A DNA stretch of 53,577 nt from Pseudomonadota bacterium (GCA_018262505.1 JAGSYV010000050.1:1-53577); one strand, 5' to 3'; shown: positions 26,154 to 35,683, numbered from the stretch's first letter. Numbers and translations: made by a program. Notes: generated from the sequence alone by a model not told the origin.

Positions 26154-27179
26154 TCAGAAGTCGAACTTGTCGATGTTGTCCTTGGTGAACACCTGACGCT
26201 CCGGCAGCAGGATGATGCCGTTGCCGTCAGCCTCGTACTTGTAGCCTTGGACGCTGTTCGGGCTGACTTCGACGGTGCCGACTTCAGGAATGTCCAGCTT
26301 GTCGCCGACCTTCATGGCGCCGTTCTTGATGAGGTGATCGGCGACGTAGATGGAGATGGCACCCTGCTTGGTGACATCCCACAGGCCGAAGGCCTTGACA
26401 GTGTCACGCTTGACGTAGGGGCGCATGACATTCGGTGTCGAGAAGCCGACGATGGTCACCTGGCCGGCGCGGCCGACATTCTCGGCGGCCTGAGCGGCGG
26501 CCGGAAGCGCATTGGCGTCGGGAGCGATGATGATGTCGACGTCCTTATAGGCCTTCAGGATGCTCTCGCCGGTCTGCAGCGACTTCTGGGCATCGTTGTA
26601 GCCATACTGGGTGGTGACGACTTCCCAACCCGGCTTATCCTTGGCGATGATCGCCTTGGCCTGCTCGACCCACTGGTTCTGGTCGGTGACCGTCGGGCTG
26701 GAATAGAAGAAGGCGACCTTGGCCTTGTCGGCCGGGTGCTGTTCGGAGGCCATGTCGACGAGGAGCTTGCCGAGCTGAGCCGGCGTACCCTGGTCGATAT
26801 AGTAGCTGCGGCACTCGGGATTGACGTCGCTATCCCAGGTCAGAACCTTGATGCCGCGCGACATGGCGCGCTTCAGCGCCGGGCAGAGTCCGTCGGGCGA
26901 CACGGCGGAGACGACGATGGCGTTGAAGCCCTGGTTGGCGAAGGTGTTGATATACTGCACCTGGCCGGACACCGACGGCTCGGTCGGGCCGTCATAGGTG
27001 ACTTCAACGCCGAGCTTCTTGCCGGCTTCGACGGCGCCCTTGCCGCCGGAGGTGAAGAAACCAACACCCACCAGCTTCGGGATAAAGGCGATGCGGGTGG
27101 CGTCGGCAGCCACCGACGGGCCGGCGCAGGTCGCAGCGGCAGCCACAGCAAGCGCGAGGGAAACGGTACCAAACTTCAT
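26154..27179 (-). CDS. lsrB: LsrB, periplasmic AI-2 binding protein
   Basis: Solute receptor of the LsrABCD importer, 341 aa, with a signal peptide cut near residue 25 (SVAA/DATR). Sequence is strikingly close to enteric LsrB throughout ([41 protein letters not shown]). The six residues that contact (R)-THMF AI-2 in Salmonella LsrB, Lys35, Asp116, Asp166, Gln167, Pro220 and Ala222, are all present at the same numbers. This separates it from ribose-type receptors. ATG 27177-27179 follows GGAAGGAGAG. It lies 76 nt downstream of lsrD. Confidence 0.96.
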   Translation of the reverse strand: MKFGTVSLALAVAAAATCAGPSVAADATRIAFIPKLVGVGFFTSGGKGAVEAGKKLGVEVTYDGPTEPSVSGQVQYINTFANQGFNAIVVSAVSPDGLCPALKRAMSRGIKVLTWDSDVNPECRSYYIDQGTPAQLGKLLVDMASEQHPADKAKVAFFYSSPTVTDQNQWVEQAKAIIAKDKPGWEVVTTQYGYNDAQKSLQTGESILKAYKDVDIIIAPDANALPAAAQAAENVGRAGQVTIVGFSTPNVMRPYVKRDTVKAFGLWDVTKQGAISIYVADHLIKNGAMKVGDKLDIPEVGTVEVSPNSVQGYKYEADGNGIILLPERQVFTKDNIDKFDF

Positions 27180-27255
27180 TGTTGCTCTCCTTCCAGACAT
27201 GGCCCCGAGGCTGAACTCTCTGCGTTCCGGGCCTTCCTCCTCAAACGTCAGACCG

Positions 27256-28257
27256 TCATTCGGCCGCAACGTTCCTCAAGACACGCCGGTGCTGGAACCA
27301 GACGCGTCCCATTTCCGAGAGGCTGCGCAAGGCAACCACAATGACCAACAGGCCGCCCGACAGGGCGCTCGAGACGTGGCTCGATACGCCAACCAGTTGA
27401 AGGCCGGTCTGCAGATAGCCGACCAGAAGCGCGGCCAGTGCCGTGCCGAGGATGGTGCCCGAGCCGCCGTAGATCGACGTGCCGCCCAGCACCACGGCGG
27501 TGATCGCCGGCATCAGCGCCGTCGTGCCGAAGTCGGAACGGGCCGAGCCGAAATAGGAGGCGAGGATCAAGCCGGACAGCGCCGCCATCAGGCTGGTCAG
27601 GGCATAGGCAACCACCAGCGTGCGGAACACCGGCGTGCCGGCATAGGCGGCGGCGCGCGGGTTCTGACCGATCAGGTAGACGTAACGGCCGAAGCGGGTG
27701 CGGTGCAGCAGTGCCATGAAGCCGACGGTCAGCGCCAGGAACAGGGCGAAGGGCAGCGGCAGACCGACGACCTGGAGATTGGCGAGATTGACGAAGGCTG
27801 GGTCGAAGTTGCTGATGCCCTCGTAGCCCGTCGCGCCGGCAAGGCCCGACAGCACCAGTGCCGCACCACCGTAGAGAAAGCCGGTGCCGAGCGTGATGAC
27901 CAGCGGATTGACCTTCGAGAGATGGATGGCGACGGCGTTGAAGACGCCGCTCAGCGTGCCGACGGCCAGAGCAGCCAGGGCCGCCACCCAGATATTGACG
28001 CCGTCCACCCAGAGTATGCCGAGGGTGATCGCCGACAAGCCCATTACCGAACCGAGCGACAGGTCGATACCACCGGTGATGATGACCAGCGTCAGCGCCA
28101 GAGCCGTGATGCCGATGTGGATAAAGTCGGAGGTGGCGTAGAGCAGCATGGATGGCTGCAGGAACACCGGGTTGATGGCACCGAACAGCAGGATCTCGGC
28201 AACGAGGAGCAGCGCGAGTACGCTTTCCCAACGCTTGAGGGCAGGATGAAGTCTCAT
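27256..28257 (-). CDS. lsrD: LsrD, AI-2 ABC transporter permease
   Basis: 333-aa inner-membrane permease of the ribose-type (CUT2) class. About eight to ten hydrophobic helices; the block [20 protein letters not shown] followed by GGIDLSLGS is the family core and aligns with enteric LsrD. Forms the pore with LsrC. It begins with a 4-nt ATGA overlap with the lsrC end. Confidence 0.93.
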   Translation of the reverse strand: MRLHPALKRWESVLALLLVAEILLFGAINPVFLQPSMLLYATSDFIHIGITALALTLVIITGGIDLSLGSVMGLSAITLGILWVDGVNIWVAALAALAVGTLSGVFNAVAIHLSKVNPLVITLGTGFLYGGAALVLSGLAGATGYEGISNFDPAFVNLANLQVVGLPLPFALFLALTVGFMALLHRTRFGRYVYLIGQNPRAAAYAGTPVFRTLVVAYALTSLMAALSGLILASYFGSARSDFGTTALMPAITAVVLGGTSIYGGSGTILGTALAALLVGYLQTGLQLVGVSSHVSSALSGGLLVIVVALRSLSEMGRVWFQHRRVLRNVAAE

Positions 28258-29321
28258 TTGCGCGCCTCCGAGGTCTCGAGCGTCGTCTTGAGCGGCCGGG
28301 CGGCGGCCTTGGCGGCGTCGGCGTGCTGGCCAGCTGCCTGCGGGTCGATGAACTTGCGGTATTTCTGGTAGCGAAGGTGGCGATCGACGGCCTCGCGGAT
28401 CTTGCCGTCGGTGATCAGCACCACCAGCAGGATGGCGCCGGCGATGATGTCGTTCCAGTAGGCCTCGAGACGCAGCAGCACGAGAATGCTATCGATCGAC
28501 GTCATGAAGTAGGCACCGAGCGCCGCGCCGAGCACCGTACCGGTACCGCCCAACAGGCTGACGCCACCGAGCACGCTCGAGGCGATGGCGCGCATTTCCA
28601 TGCCGGTACCGGCGGTGTTGGGGATGAAGCCGATCTGCGAGGCGAAGATGACGCCGGCCAGCGCCGACAGCAGACCGTTGAGGCCGTAGGCGGCGATCTG
28701 CACCTCGTTGACGCGGATACCGATCAGTCGGGCGCCTTCCCGATTGTCACCAACCGCGAACATCGAGCGGCCGAAAGCCGTGTAGCGCAATCCAAGATGG
28801 GCAACGATCAGCAGGACCAGCACCAACCAAGCGACCGGCGACAGGCCGAGCGAGCCGGCCTTGGTCAAGGCCTTGAAGTTTTCCGGCAAGCCTTCGATCC
28901 AGGCACCACCGGAGAGCAGATGTACAAGACCGCGATAGAGGCCGAGCGTGCCAAGCGTGGCAACGATCGCCGACACGTTCAGCAGCGATACCAACGCGCC
29001 GTTGAACAGACCGCACACCAGGCCCACCAGAAGCGCGACGCCGATCGCGGCGGGAATACCCCAGCCGGCATTCATCAAAAGACCGGCAACCACCGCCGCC
29101 AAGCCCATGATCGAGCCGACGGAGACGTCGAGGCCGTGCGTTGCCATCACCATGGTGGCACCGATGGCCAGCACGAACAGGATCAGGCTGTTACCATAGA
29201 CGAGCAGCACGGTGTCGAAGGACAGGTAGCTGCGGTCGACGAGACCGAGGATCGCGAACAGAAAGACGATGATCAGCGCGACCGAGGCTTCACGGTGGCG
29301 CTGCAGGAAGCGGATGATCAT
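28254..29321 (-). CDS. lsrC: LsrC, AI-2 ABC transporter permease
   Basis: 355-aa permease with multiple membrane helices and the CUT2 core [16 protein letters not shown]. The long identity with enteric LsrC, for example [19 protein letters not shown] and [13 protein letters not shown]-type sequence (here [18 protein letters not shown]), sets it apart from ribose permeases. It overlaps lsrA by 4 nt (ATGA) at one end and lsrD at the other. The charged C-terminal tail (about 320-355) is cytoplasmic. Confidence 0.94.
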   Translation of the reverse strand: MIIRFLQRHREASVALIIVFLFAILGLVDRSYLSFDTVLLVYGNSLILFVLAIGATMVMATHGLDVSVGSIMGLAAVVAGLLMNAGWGIPAAIGVALLVGLVCGLFNGALVSLLNVSAIVATLGTLGLYRGLVHLLSGGAWIEGLPENFKALTKAGSLGLSPVAWLVLVLLIVAHLGLRYTAFGRSMFAVGDNREGARLIGIRVNEVQIAAYGLNGLLSALAGVIFASQIGFIPNTAGTGMEMRAIASSVLGGVSLLGGTGTVLGAALGAYFMTSIDSILVLLRLEAYWNDIIAGAILLVVLITDGKIREAVDRHLRYQKYRKFIDPQAAGQHADAAKAAARPLKTTLETSEARK

Positions 29322-30838
29322 TGCGCAGCGTCCAGGTTGGCGCCGACCCCGAAGGAGAGGCGGGCAATGGCGTTGATGGTGATGTCGGAGCCTTCGAGCA
29401 TGCCGCCCGGATAACCGTGGTTCATCACCAGCACGCGATGGCTGAGGCGTTCGACCTCTTCATGGTCGGAGGAAATCAGGAGGATGGCGAGGCCTTCGGC
29501 GGCCAGCCTGTCGATCAGCCGATAGATGTCGGCACGCACGGCGACGTCGACGCCGCGCGTCGGCTCGTCGAGGATGAGGACGCGCGGACCGGCGGCGAGG
29601 CACTTGGCAAGCAGCACCTTCTGTTGATTGCCACCTGACAGCGTGCGTACCGGCTGGTCGGAGCTGCCGCAGACAATGCCCAGCAGCTTGATCTGTTCGG
29701 AAAAATCGGCCCGTTCCTTGGCAAGCGGCAACCATTGCCGGCCGCGATGCAGCACCAGCGCCGAGGCGTTCCAGACGAGCGGCGCATTGACGAACAGGCC
29801 CGACACCTGCCGGTCTTCCGGCAAGTAAACAACGCCGGCGTCGAGGCTGTCGCGCGGACCATGCCCGGACAGCGGCTTACCTTCGACAAAGACGCGGCCA
29901 CGCGCGGCGGGGCGAATGCCGTAGATGGTTTCGGCAAGCTCGGTACGGCCCGAGCCGACCACGCCGGCCAAACCAAGGATCTCGCCCGAATGCAGCGAGA
30001 AGGTAACGTCGGCGAAGCCCTCGCCGGCCAGTCCTTCGACGCGCAAACGTTCGGCACCGCGTTCGGCCGGGGCGACGGCGGCATGGCCGAGCGTAAAATC
30101 TTCCCTGCCTTCGACATGGGTCATCGCCGCGACGATTTCAGCGTCGGTGAACGACTTCGGCGGGCCTGCCAGCACGACCTGACCATCGCGCAGGATGGAG
30201 ACGATGTCGGCGATCTCGCGGATTTCACCAAGCTTGTGGGAGATGAAGAAGATGCCGACGCCCTGGGCGGTCAGCGCCCGGATACGAGCGAACAGTTTGC
30301 CCACTTCGCGCGGCGTCAGCGCCGAGGTCGGCTCGTCGAGAATGAGAATACGGGCGTCCCGGATGAGACCGCGCAGAATTTCGACCATCTGCTGGTCGGC
30401 AACCTCAAGCTGACCGGCCTGGGTCGACAGCGTCATGCCGGCACCGATTTCGCCGATCATCGTTTCGAGACGGGCACGCAGTTCCTTGCGATTGCCGGGA
30501 ACATGCATCAGCACGTTTTCTTCGACCGAAAGGCTGGGGAACAGCATCGGCTCTTGCGGTACCAGGTGGATGCCGGCCTGGCGGGCGGTCACCGGCGTCA
30601 TGGCCGAGGCATCTTCGCCGCACACCAACAGTTCACCCCGATCGAGGCTATGCAGGCCGGCGATCATCTTCATCAGCGTTGACTTGCCGGCGCCGTTGCC
30701 GCCGAGCAGCGCGTGCACCTCGCCCGGCCTCAGCGTCAGATCGACACCGCGCAGCACGGCGATGGAGCCGAAGAATTTCCAGATTTGCCTGGCTTCGACC
30801 AACGGTGCCCGCTGGTCGGTCGGCGAGGTTCCCGCCAT
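29318..30838 (-). CDS. lsrA: LsrA, AI-2 ABC transporter ATPase (double cassette)
   Basis: 506-aa fused ATPase energising AI-2 import. Cassette 1 has Walker A GGNGAGKST, a Q-loop (VPQEPMLFPSLSVEEN), the degenerate signature LEVADQQMVEILR and Walker B ILILDEPTSALT. Cassette 2 has the degenerate Walker A GVVGSGRTE, signature LSGGNQQKVLLAKCL and Walker B ILDEPTRGVDV, the usual asymmetry of sugar-type double ATPases. ATG 30836-30838 follows GGAGAC; a GTG 15 nt earlier overlaps that site and is less likely. It is the second gene of the operon, 124 nt after lsrF. Confidence 0.94.
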   Translation of the reverse strand: MAGTSPTDQRAPLVEARQIWKFFGSIAVLRGVDLTLRPGEVHALLGGNGAGKSTLMKMIAGLHSLDRGELLVCGEDASAMTPVTARQAGIHLVPQEPMLFPSLSVEENVLMHVPGNRKELRARLETMIGEIGAGMTLSTQAGQLEVADQQMVEILRGLIRDARILILDEPTSALTPREVGKLFARIRALTAQGVGIFFISHKLGEIREIADIVSILRDGQVVLAGPPKSFTDAEIVAAMTHVEGREDFTLGHAAVAPAERGAERLRVEGLAGEGFADVTFSLHSGEILGLAGVVGSGRTELAETIYGIRPAARGRVFVEGKPLSGHGPRDSLDAGVVYLPEDRQVSGLFVNAPLVWNASALVLHRGRQWLPLAKERADFSEQIKLLGIVCGSSDQPVRTLSGGNQQKVLLAKCLAAGPRVLILDEPTRGVDVAVRADIYRLIDRLAAEGLAILLISSDHEEVERLSHRVLVMNHGYPGGMLEGSDITINAIARLSFGVGANLDAAQ

Positions 30839-30908
30839 GTCGACAGTCTCCACTTATTATTGGAAACGCAGATTCCTGTCCGCGTTTCGTCGCCCTCCTC
30901 CGGGCGGT

Positions 30909-30938
30909 CCGCCGGGGCGTCCCATGGAAGCCCGGCGG
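30909..30938 (-). repeat. Hairpin between lsrF and lsrA
   Basis: CCGCCGGG and CCCGGCGG form a perfect 8-bp stem with a 14-nt loop in the 124-nt lsrF-lsrA gap. There is no T-run. It may be an mRNA processing or stability element. Confidence 0.45.
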
Positions 30939-30962
30939 AGCGGTTCGCGGCCCTTGATAGCC

Positions 30963-31847
30963 TCAGGCGGCCTTGGCCTTGCCGGCCTTGTAGATGTCGT
31001 AAGCCTGATTGACGCTCGCCCCATCGTGTACCACGGCCCGCACGGCGGAAATCATCGCCACCGGACAATCGGACTGGAAGATGTTGCGGCCCATGTCGAC
31101 GCCGGCCGCGCCCTGATCGATGGCCCGCCAGGCCATTTCGAGCGCATCGCGCTCCGGCAGCTTCTTGCCGCCGGCAATGACGATCGGCACCGGGCAGCCG
31201 GCCACGACCTTCTCAAAGCCACTGTCGATATAGTAGGACTTGACGATGTGGGCGCCGAGCTCGGCGCAGATACGGGTGGCGAGACCGAAGTACCGGGCAT
31301 CGCGCACCATGTCCTTGCCGACGCCGGTCACTGCCATGGTCGGGATACCGTAGCGGTTGCCGGTGTCGATCAGCTTGACGAGATTGGCGAGCGACTGGTG
31401 TTCGTATTCGGCGCCGACGTAAACGTTGGTGGTGATCGCCGAGGCGTTGAGACGGATGGCGTCCTCGATATCCACGGCCACCAGTTCACGCGACAGTTCC
31501 GTCAGCACGCTCATACCACCGGAGCAGCGCAGCACCACCGGCTTGCGGCTGTCAGCCGGAATGGTCTGGCGGAGACCGCCACGCGTGCACATCAACACAT
31601 CGGTATAGGGCACGAGCGGACGGATGGTGAGGTCGAGCCGTTCGAGGCCTGTGGCCGGACCCTGGAAGTAGCCATGGTCGAAAGCCAACATGACGGTGCG
31701 ACCGCTCTTGGCCTGGAAGATGCGCGCGAGGCGATCCTGCATACCCCAGTCGAGAGAAACGGAGCCGCGCACAGGAAAGGCCTGTACCTCGACCGGCTTA
31801 TCCAATCCGAAATCCTTGCCTTCCTTCACATCGTCCAAATCGGCCAT
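30963..31847 (-). CDS. lsrF: LsrF, phospho-AI-2 thiolase
   Basis: 294-aa class I aldolase-fold enzyme which, in enterics, transfers an acetyl group from the LsrG product to CoA, ending the AI-2 signal. The Schiff-base lysine of E. coli LsrF, Lys203, is Lys203 here too ([11 protein letters not shown]). Other marks are [24 protein letters not shown] and [14 protein letters not shown]. It is the first gene of the leftward operon, unlike E. coli where it follows lsrB. ATG 31845-31847 has GGAGGA upstream. Confidence 0.95.
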   Translation of the reverse strand: MADLDDVKEGKDFGLDKPVEVQAFPVRGSVSLDWGMQDRLARIFQAKSGRTVMLAFDHGYFQGPATGLERLDLTIRPLVPYTDVLMCTRGGLRQTIPADSRKPVVLRCSGGMSVLTELSRELVAVDIEDAIRLNASAITTNVYVGAEYEHQSLANLVKLIDTGNRYGIPTMAVTGVGKDMVRDARYFGLATRICAELGAHIVKSYYIDSGFEKVVAGCPVPIVIAGGKKLPERDALEMAWRAIDQGAAGVDMGRNIFQSDCPVAMISAVRAVVHDGASVNQAYDIYKAGKAKAA

Positions 31848-32217
31848 GGGGTCCTCCAAAGGGGGATGGGCGGGGTCTGCAATCAGCAGTACCTACCGTT
31901 CAAATGAACACCGCCTTATCAATTGCACACCGAATTATTCGCTGGACGGCCTATGTCGTCAACCCAGATTCTGCACATAAGTGACATCGCGACCCAAAAG
32001 AATCCGGACGCACATTTATAGCATTACAAAGTGCAGCAATTAAGCTATTGATTCTGTTGAAATACGATTTTGATAGCTTAAAATGCAGCACGACTTAATG
32101 ATGATCATAAACATCGCGACTTGCGCTTATGTGCACATCGTGATCATATGATCGACGAAAACGCCATGCCCATGCGATTGCCATATCGCTCGTGCAAATG
32201 TCTTGAAGGTGAGTGAC
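31848..32217. promoter_or_regulatory. lsrF-lsrR divergent promoter region with nested repeats
   Basis: 370 nt, visibly more AT-rich than the genes around it, with no ORF of note. It contains GTTCA-AA-TGAAC (31898-31909); TGCACATAAG (31972-31981) repeated inverted at 32126-32135; ACATCGCGAC directly repeated at 31984-31993 and 32111-32120; the inverted pair TTAAGCTAT (32040-32048) and ATAGCTTAA (32073-32081); and palindromes ATGTGCACAT (32129-32138) and GATCATATGATC (32142-32153). These are the likely LsrR operators for both transcripts. LsrR family proteins are oligomeric, so looping between the two distant repeat blocks is plausible. Confidence 0.7.
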
Positions 32218-33168
32218 GTGAACGAAGCCAATGACGAGCTGGCATTCGAGCCGCACGAAGAAGAGCTGCTGAGCCGCGTTGCCTGGCACTATTATCACGA
32301 TGGTCTGACGCAGAGCGAAATCGGCGAGCGGCTGAACCTGTCGCGCATCAAGGTGTCGCGCATGCTCGACCGTGGCCGGCGGATGGGCCTCATCCACGTG
32401 CATATCAATTCCAGCTACGGCGGCTGTTTCGCTCTCGAAGCCCGTTTGCAGGAGATCTACGGCCTCGACGAAGCGCGCGTCATTCCCGCCCAGGAGACCG
32501 GCAACATCAACGACCGGCTGGCCGAAGCGGCGAGCCAGTACCTGATGGGGCGCCTCAAGGATCAGGAAATGCTGGCCGTCGGCTGGGGCGCCACGGTTAT
32601 GGGGACGCTGCAGCGGCTCGCCCGGACCCTTTCCTACCGGGATATTTCGTTGGTTAGTCTGACCGGCGGCGTCTCGGCCTATATCGAAGGCGTTGCCTCG
32701 GGCCGGTCGTCCCAGAATGTCCATCTCATCCCGGCGCCGCTCGTCGTTTCGCAGGAGAGCATTGCCGAAGCCATCCGGGCGGAGCGGCATGTCGTCGAAG
32801 TGATGAGCATGGCGCGGACCGCCAACTACGCGCTGGTCGGTATCGGCGCGGTCGCCGACGAAGCGACGTTGATTGCCTCAGGCTATGCCAGTCGCTCGCA
32901 GTTCGAGATCTTCCGCCGCCAGGGCGCGGTGGGCGACATCATCGGCATCTTCTACGACCAGAACGGCGTGCCGCTCGACCTGCCGTTCCACAAGATGCTG
33001 GTCGGACTCGATTTCGACGCCCTGTCGGCCATCCCGCAAGTGATTGCCGCCGCCGGCGGATCCAAGAAAGTCGATGCCATCCTCGCCGCCGCCCGTGGCG
33101 GCCGTATCGACGTTTTGATCACCGACGAGCCGACCGCCCAAGCCATCATCGAGAAAGACCAAGCATGA
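32218..33168 (+). CDS. lsrR: LsrR, SorC-family repressor of the lsr locus
   Basis: 316-aa regulator, close to the 317 aa of E. coli LsrR. N-terminal helix-turn-helix (about 20-60): DGLTQSEIGERLNLSRIKVS. The C-terminal sugar-phosphate-binding domain has VGWGATVMGTLQRLA and SLTGGVSAYIEG. LsrR represses lsr genes until phospho-AI-2 binds. GTG 32218 is chosen because AAGGTGAG precedes it; a TTG 15 nt upstream is possible. It overlaps lsrK by 4 nt (ATGA) and is divergent from lsrF. Confidence 0.93.
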   Translation: MNEANDELAFEPHEEELLSRVAWHYYHDGLTQSEIGERLNLSRIKVSRMLDRGRRMGLIHVHINSSYGGCFALEARLQEIYGLDEARVIPAQETGNINDRLAEAASQYLMGRLKDQEMLAVGWGATVMGTLQRLARTLSYRDISLVSLTGGVSAYIEGVASGRSSQNVHLIPAPLVVSQESIAEAIRAERHVVEVMSMARTANYALVGIGAVADEATLIASGYASRSQFEIFRRQGAVGDIIGIFYDQNGVPLDLPFHKMLVGLDFDALSAIPQVIAAAGGSKKVDAILAAARGGRIDVLITDEPTAQAIIEKDQA

Positions 33169-34635
33169 CCCCCCATGTTCTCGCCATTGATGCCGGCACC
33201 GGCAGCGGCCGCGCCGTCATCTTCGACCTATCCGGCCGTCAGGTTGCCGTGGCACAGGAGGAGTGGACGCATCTCAGCGATCCTCGCTATCCCGGTTCGA
33301 TGGAATTCGACTGCGTCGCCAACTGGGCGCTGCTTGCCCGTTGCGTGCGCAAGGCACTCGCCAGCGCTGGCCTGCCGGCATCGGCCATCCGCGCCGTCAG
33401 TGCCACTTCGATGCGCGAAGGCATCGTGCTGTGGGACCGGAACGGACGCGAACTCTGGGCCTGCGCCAATGTCGACTCGCGCGCCTCCGACGAGACGAAG
33501 GCGCTGAAGGCCGCCATGCCTGGCTTCGAGCGCGATGCTTACGCAGTCACCGGCCAGACCTTCGCGCTCGGCGCCATCCCCCGCCTCAAGTGGATCGAGC
33601 GGCACATGCCGGACGTGCACGCCCGCATGGCGCGCATGTGCATGCTGTCCGACTGGATCGTCGCGCGGCTCTCCGGCGAGATCGCCTGTGATCCATCCAA
33701 CGGTGGCACCAGCGGCCTTCTTGCGCTCGGCACGCGCACTTGGGATGCCGATATTGCCCGCCGCTGCCGTGGGCACTCCTGTGGTGGTCGGAGGCGGTGA
33801 TGTGCAGCTCGGTGCGCTCGGCCTCGGTGTCGCCCGGGCGGGCGAAGCGGCCGTGCTCGGCGGCACCTTCTGGCAACAGGTGGTCAACATGCCCAGGCCG
33901 ACCGCTGATCCCGCCATGCGGGTGCGCGTCAATCCACACGTGGTGCCCGGCCTCAGCCAGGCCGAAGGCATCGCTTTCATGGTCGGCATGACCACACGCT
34001 GGTTCCGCGATGCCTTTTGCGACGAAGAAAAGCGCATCGCCGCCGAACGTGGCATCGACGTTTATGCGCTGCTTGAGGAGAAGTCGGCCACAGTGACGCC
34101 GGGTGCCAACGGCATTCTGCCCATCTTCTCGGACGTGATGAACTGCGCCGCCTGGTACCATGCCGCGCCCTCGCTCTTGAACCTGTCGCTGGATGCCAGC
34201 ATCTGCGGCAAGCCGCAGATCTTCCGCGCCATTCAGGAGAACGCGGCAATCGTCGCCTCGGAAAACCTTCGGCTCGCCGCCGATCTGGCGGGCGTCACCC
34301 TCACCGAACTCGTTTTTGCCGGCGGCGCCTCCAAGGGCACGCTGTGGAGCCAGATCCTGTCCGACGTCACCGGTCTGCCAGTGAAGGTGCCCGAGGTCAC
34401 GGAGGCGACCGCCCTGGCGGCCGGGCTCGCTGCCTGGGTCGGCATCGGCGAATATGCCTCTCTGCCGGAGGCAGCCGACGCCGTGGTGCGCTGGCGCCGC
34501 CGCTATGAGCCGGATACCAGCCGCCACGCCCTCTATGGCGAAGTTACCGAGCGCTGGCGGGAGGCTTACGCTGCCCAACGCCGTCTCGTCGACACTGGCA
34601 TCACCCGTTCCATGTGGAAGGCCCCAGGCCTTTAG
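33165..34635 (+). pseudogene. lsrK: LsrK, AI-2 kinase, disrupted by internal deletion and frameshift
   Basis: FGGY-family kinase that phosphorylates AI-2 in enterics. The N-terminal half (to about residue 198) is intact: LAIDAGTGSGRAVIFDLSG, TSMREGIVLWDRNG and DPSNGGTSGLLAL. Near 33755-33772 the reading frame shifts by one. The other frame resumes at GTPVVVGGGDVQLGALGLGV and runs to the family's normal C-terminus WKAPGL. Compared with E. coli LsrK, about 30-35 residues between the two pieces (the AGLRADILSPVKETGTLLG region) are missing. That segment joins the two kinase domains. The frame-1 product would stop after 211 aa. No kinase is expected unless the deletion is an assembly error. Confidence 0.87.
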
Positions 34636-34737
34636 CGGCTGCCGCGCCCACGATCGGAGCGCGGCGGACGAGCGTGAAATCAAGATCTAGGTATCAGCAA
34701 GGACCGCCGTCCGGACGGGGACAGCGGCGGAGGAACG

Positions 34738-35091
34738 ATGTTCAAAACTCGAGAAGACGAACACGATTATCGCTTCGGCGATCATGGCCCCAAGTATCTT
34801 CTGCGCGGCCCACTCATCGATATCGGCGTCGTGACGTTGCAGCCCGGCCAGCATTTCAACACGCACAAGCATCAGCACATCGAGGAGAACTTCCTGACGA
34901 TCGCCGGTGAAGTGCACATGTATGTCAATGGCGAACTGCATGTGCTGGGCGTCGGCGACTTCCTGCGCTGCGAACCGGGCGAAGGCCACCACGTGGTCAA
35001 CCGTGGCGATACGCCGTGGAAGGCGGTGTTCGTCAAGGCGCCTTACGATCCGAAGGACAGCGTGCCGATCGCCTGGTCGCCTGAGGGCTGA
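34738..35091 (+). CDS. Small cupin protein downstream of lsrRK
   Basis: 117-aa single-domain cupin. Metal-binding motif 1 is HFNTHKHQHIEENFLTIAGE (His, His, Glu spacing as usual) and motif 2 is GEGHHVVNRG. ATG 34738 has a strong GGAGGAACG site. It lies 102 nt after lsrK on the same strand, so it may belong to the lsrRK transcript. A role in handling AI-2 or its phosphorylated breakdown products is inferred only from position; cupins include many sugar isomerases. Confidence 0.82.
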   Translation: MFKTREDEHDYRFGDHGPKYLLRGPLIDIGVVTLQPGQHFNTHKHQHIEENFLTIAGEVHMYVNGELHVLGVGDFLRCEPGEGHHVVNRGDTPWKAVFVKAPYDPKDSVPIAWSPEG

Positions 35092-35206
35092 CGATCGGGC
35101 TTGGTCATATCCCGCTGTCAGCGACAAGCAGGGCTTCGGCAGCGTGCGGAATTTTTGCAATCACAGGTGGTCTACCTTGTTCCTAACCACAGCAAGGAGA
35201 AATTCC

Positions 35207-35518
35207 ATGCCCCGTGGAGACAAGTCCGCCTATACCGACAAGCAAAAGCGCAAGGCCGAGCATATCGAGGAAAGCTACGACTCGCGCGGCGTTTCCGACG
35301 AGGAAGCCGAGCGCCGTGCCTGGGCGACCGTCAACAAGGAAAGCGGCGGCGGCAACAAGTCCGGCTCGGGACGCGGCCGCCCGGACACCCACGTTTCTTC
35401 TGAAATGGGTGGACGGCGGGGTGGTGCCGCCTCGGCATCCCGGTCGAGGGAAGATCGCTCGGCTTCCGCCAAGAAGGCCGCCGCGACGCGCAGGCGCAAC
35501 CGGGAGCAGACGGCCTGA
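35207..35518 (+). CDS. Small basic KGG-like protein (often annotated plasmid stabilisation protein)
   Basis: 103-aa, highly charged protein: MPRGDKSAYTDKQKRKAEHI is followed by a short helical block with AERRAWATVNKESGGG, then a Gly/Ser/Arg/Lys tail likely to be disordered. This family is widespread in rhizobial chromosomes and labelled plasmid stabilisation protein without evidence. DNA or RNA contact is plausible from the basic tail. ATG 35207 has AAGGAG upstream. Confidence 0.75.
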   Translation: MPRGDKSAYTDKQKRKAEHIEESYDSRGVSDEEAERRAWATVNKESGGGNKSGSGRGRPDTHVSSEMGGRRGGAASASRSREDRSASAKKAAATRRRNREQTA

Positions 35519-35554
35519 TCACTGGCACCGAGAGGGTTGAGCGGCGGCAAAGGC

Positions 35555-35628
35555 TGGAGCGGGTGAAGGGAATCGAACCCTCGTATTTAGCTTGGGAAGC
35601 TACTGCTCTACCATTGAGCTACACCCGC
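35555..35628 (-). tRNA. tRNA-Gly (anticodon CCC)
   Basis: Full cloverleaf on the minus strand: 7-bp acceptor stem GCGGGTG/CACCCGC, D arm GCTC/GAGC, anticodon loop TTCCCAA with anticodon CCC (35594-35596), T arm with GGTTCGATTCC, and encoded CCA at 35555-35557. It closely resembles E. coli glyU. The 3' end points toward the lsr locus. Confidence 0.97.
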
Positions 35629-35683
35629 AACGCGACCTAAATCGCAGCCTCGCCTGACGCTGTCAAGAGGTGGCGCGCTGCCA

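Noticed and set aside
33165-33800. lsrK read as a shorter complete kinase of 211 aa
   Set aside because: The last dozen residues are out of frame (RRCRGHSCGGRRR) and the downstream frame encodes the rest of LsrK, so it is a disrupted gene, not a short one.
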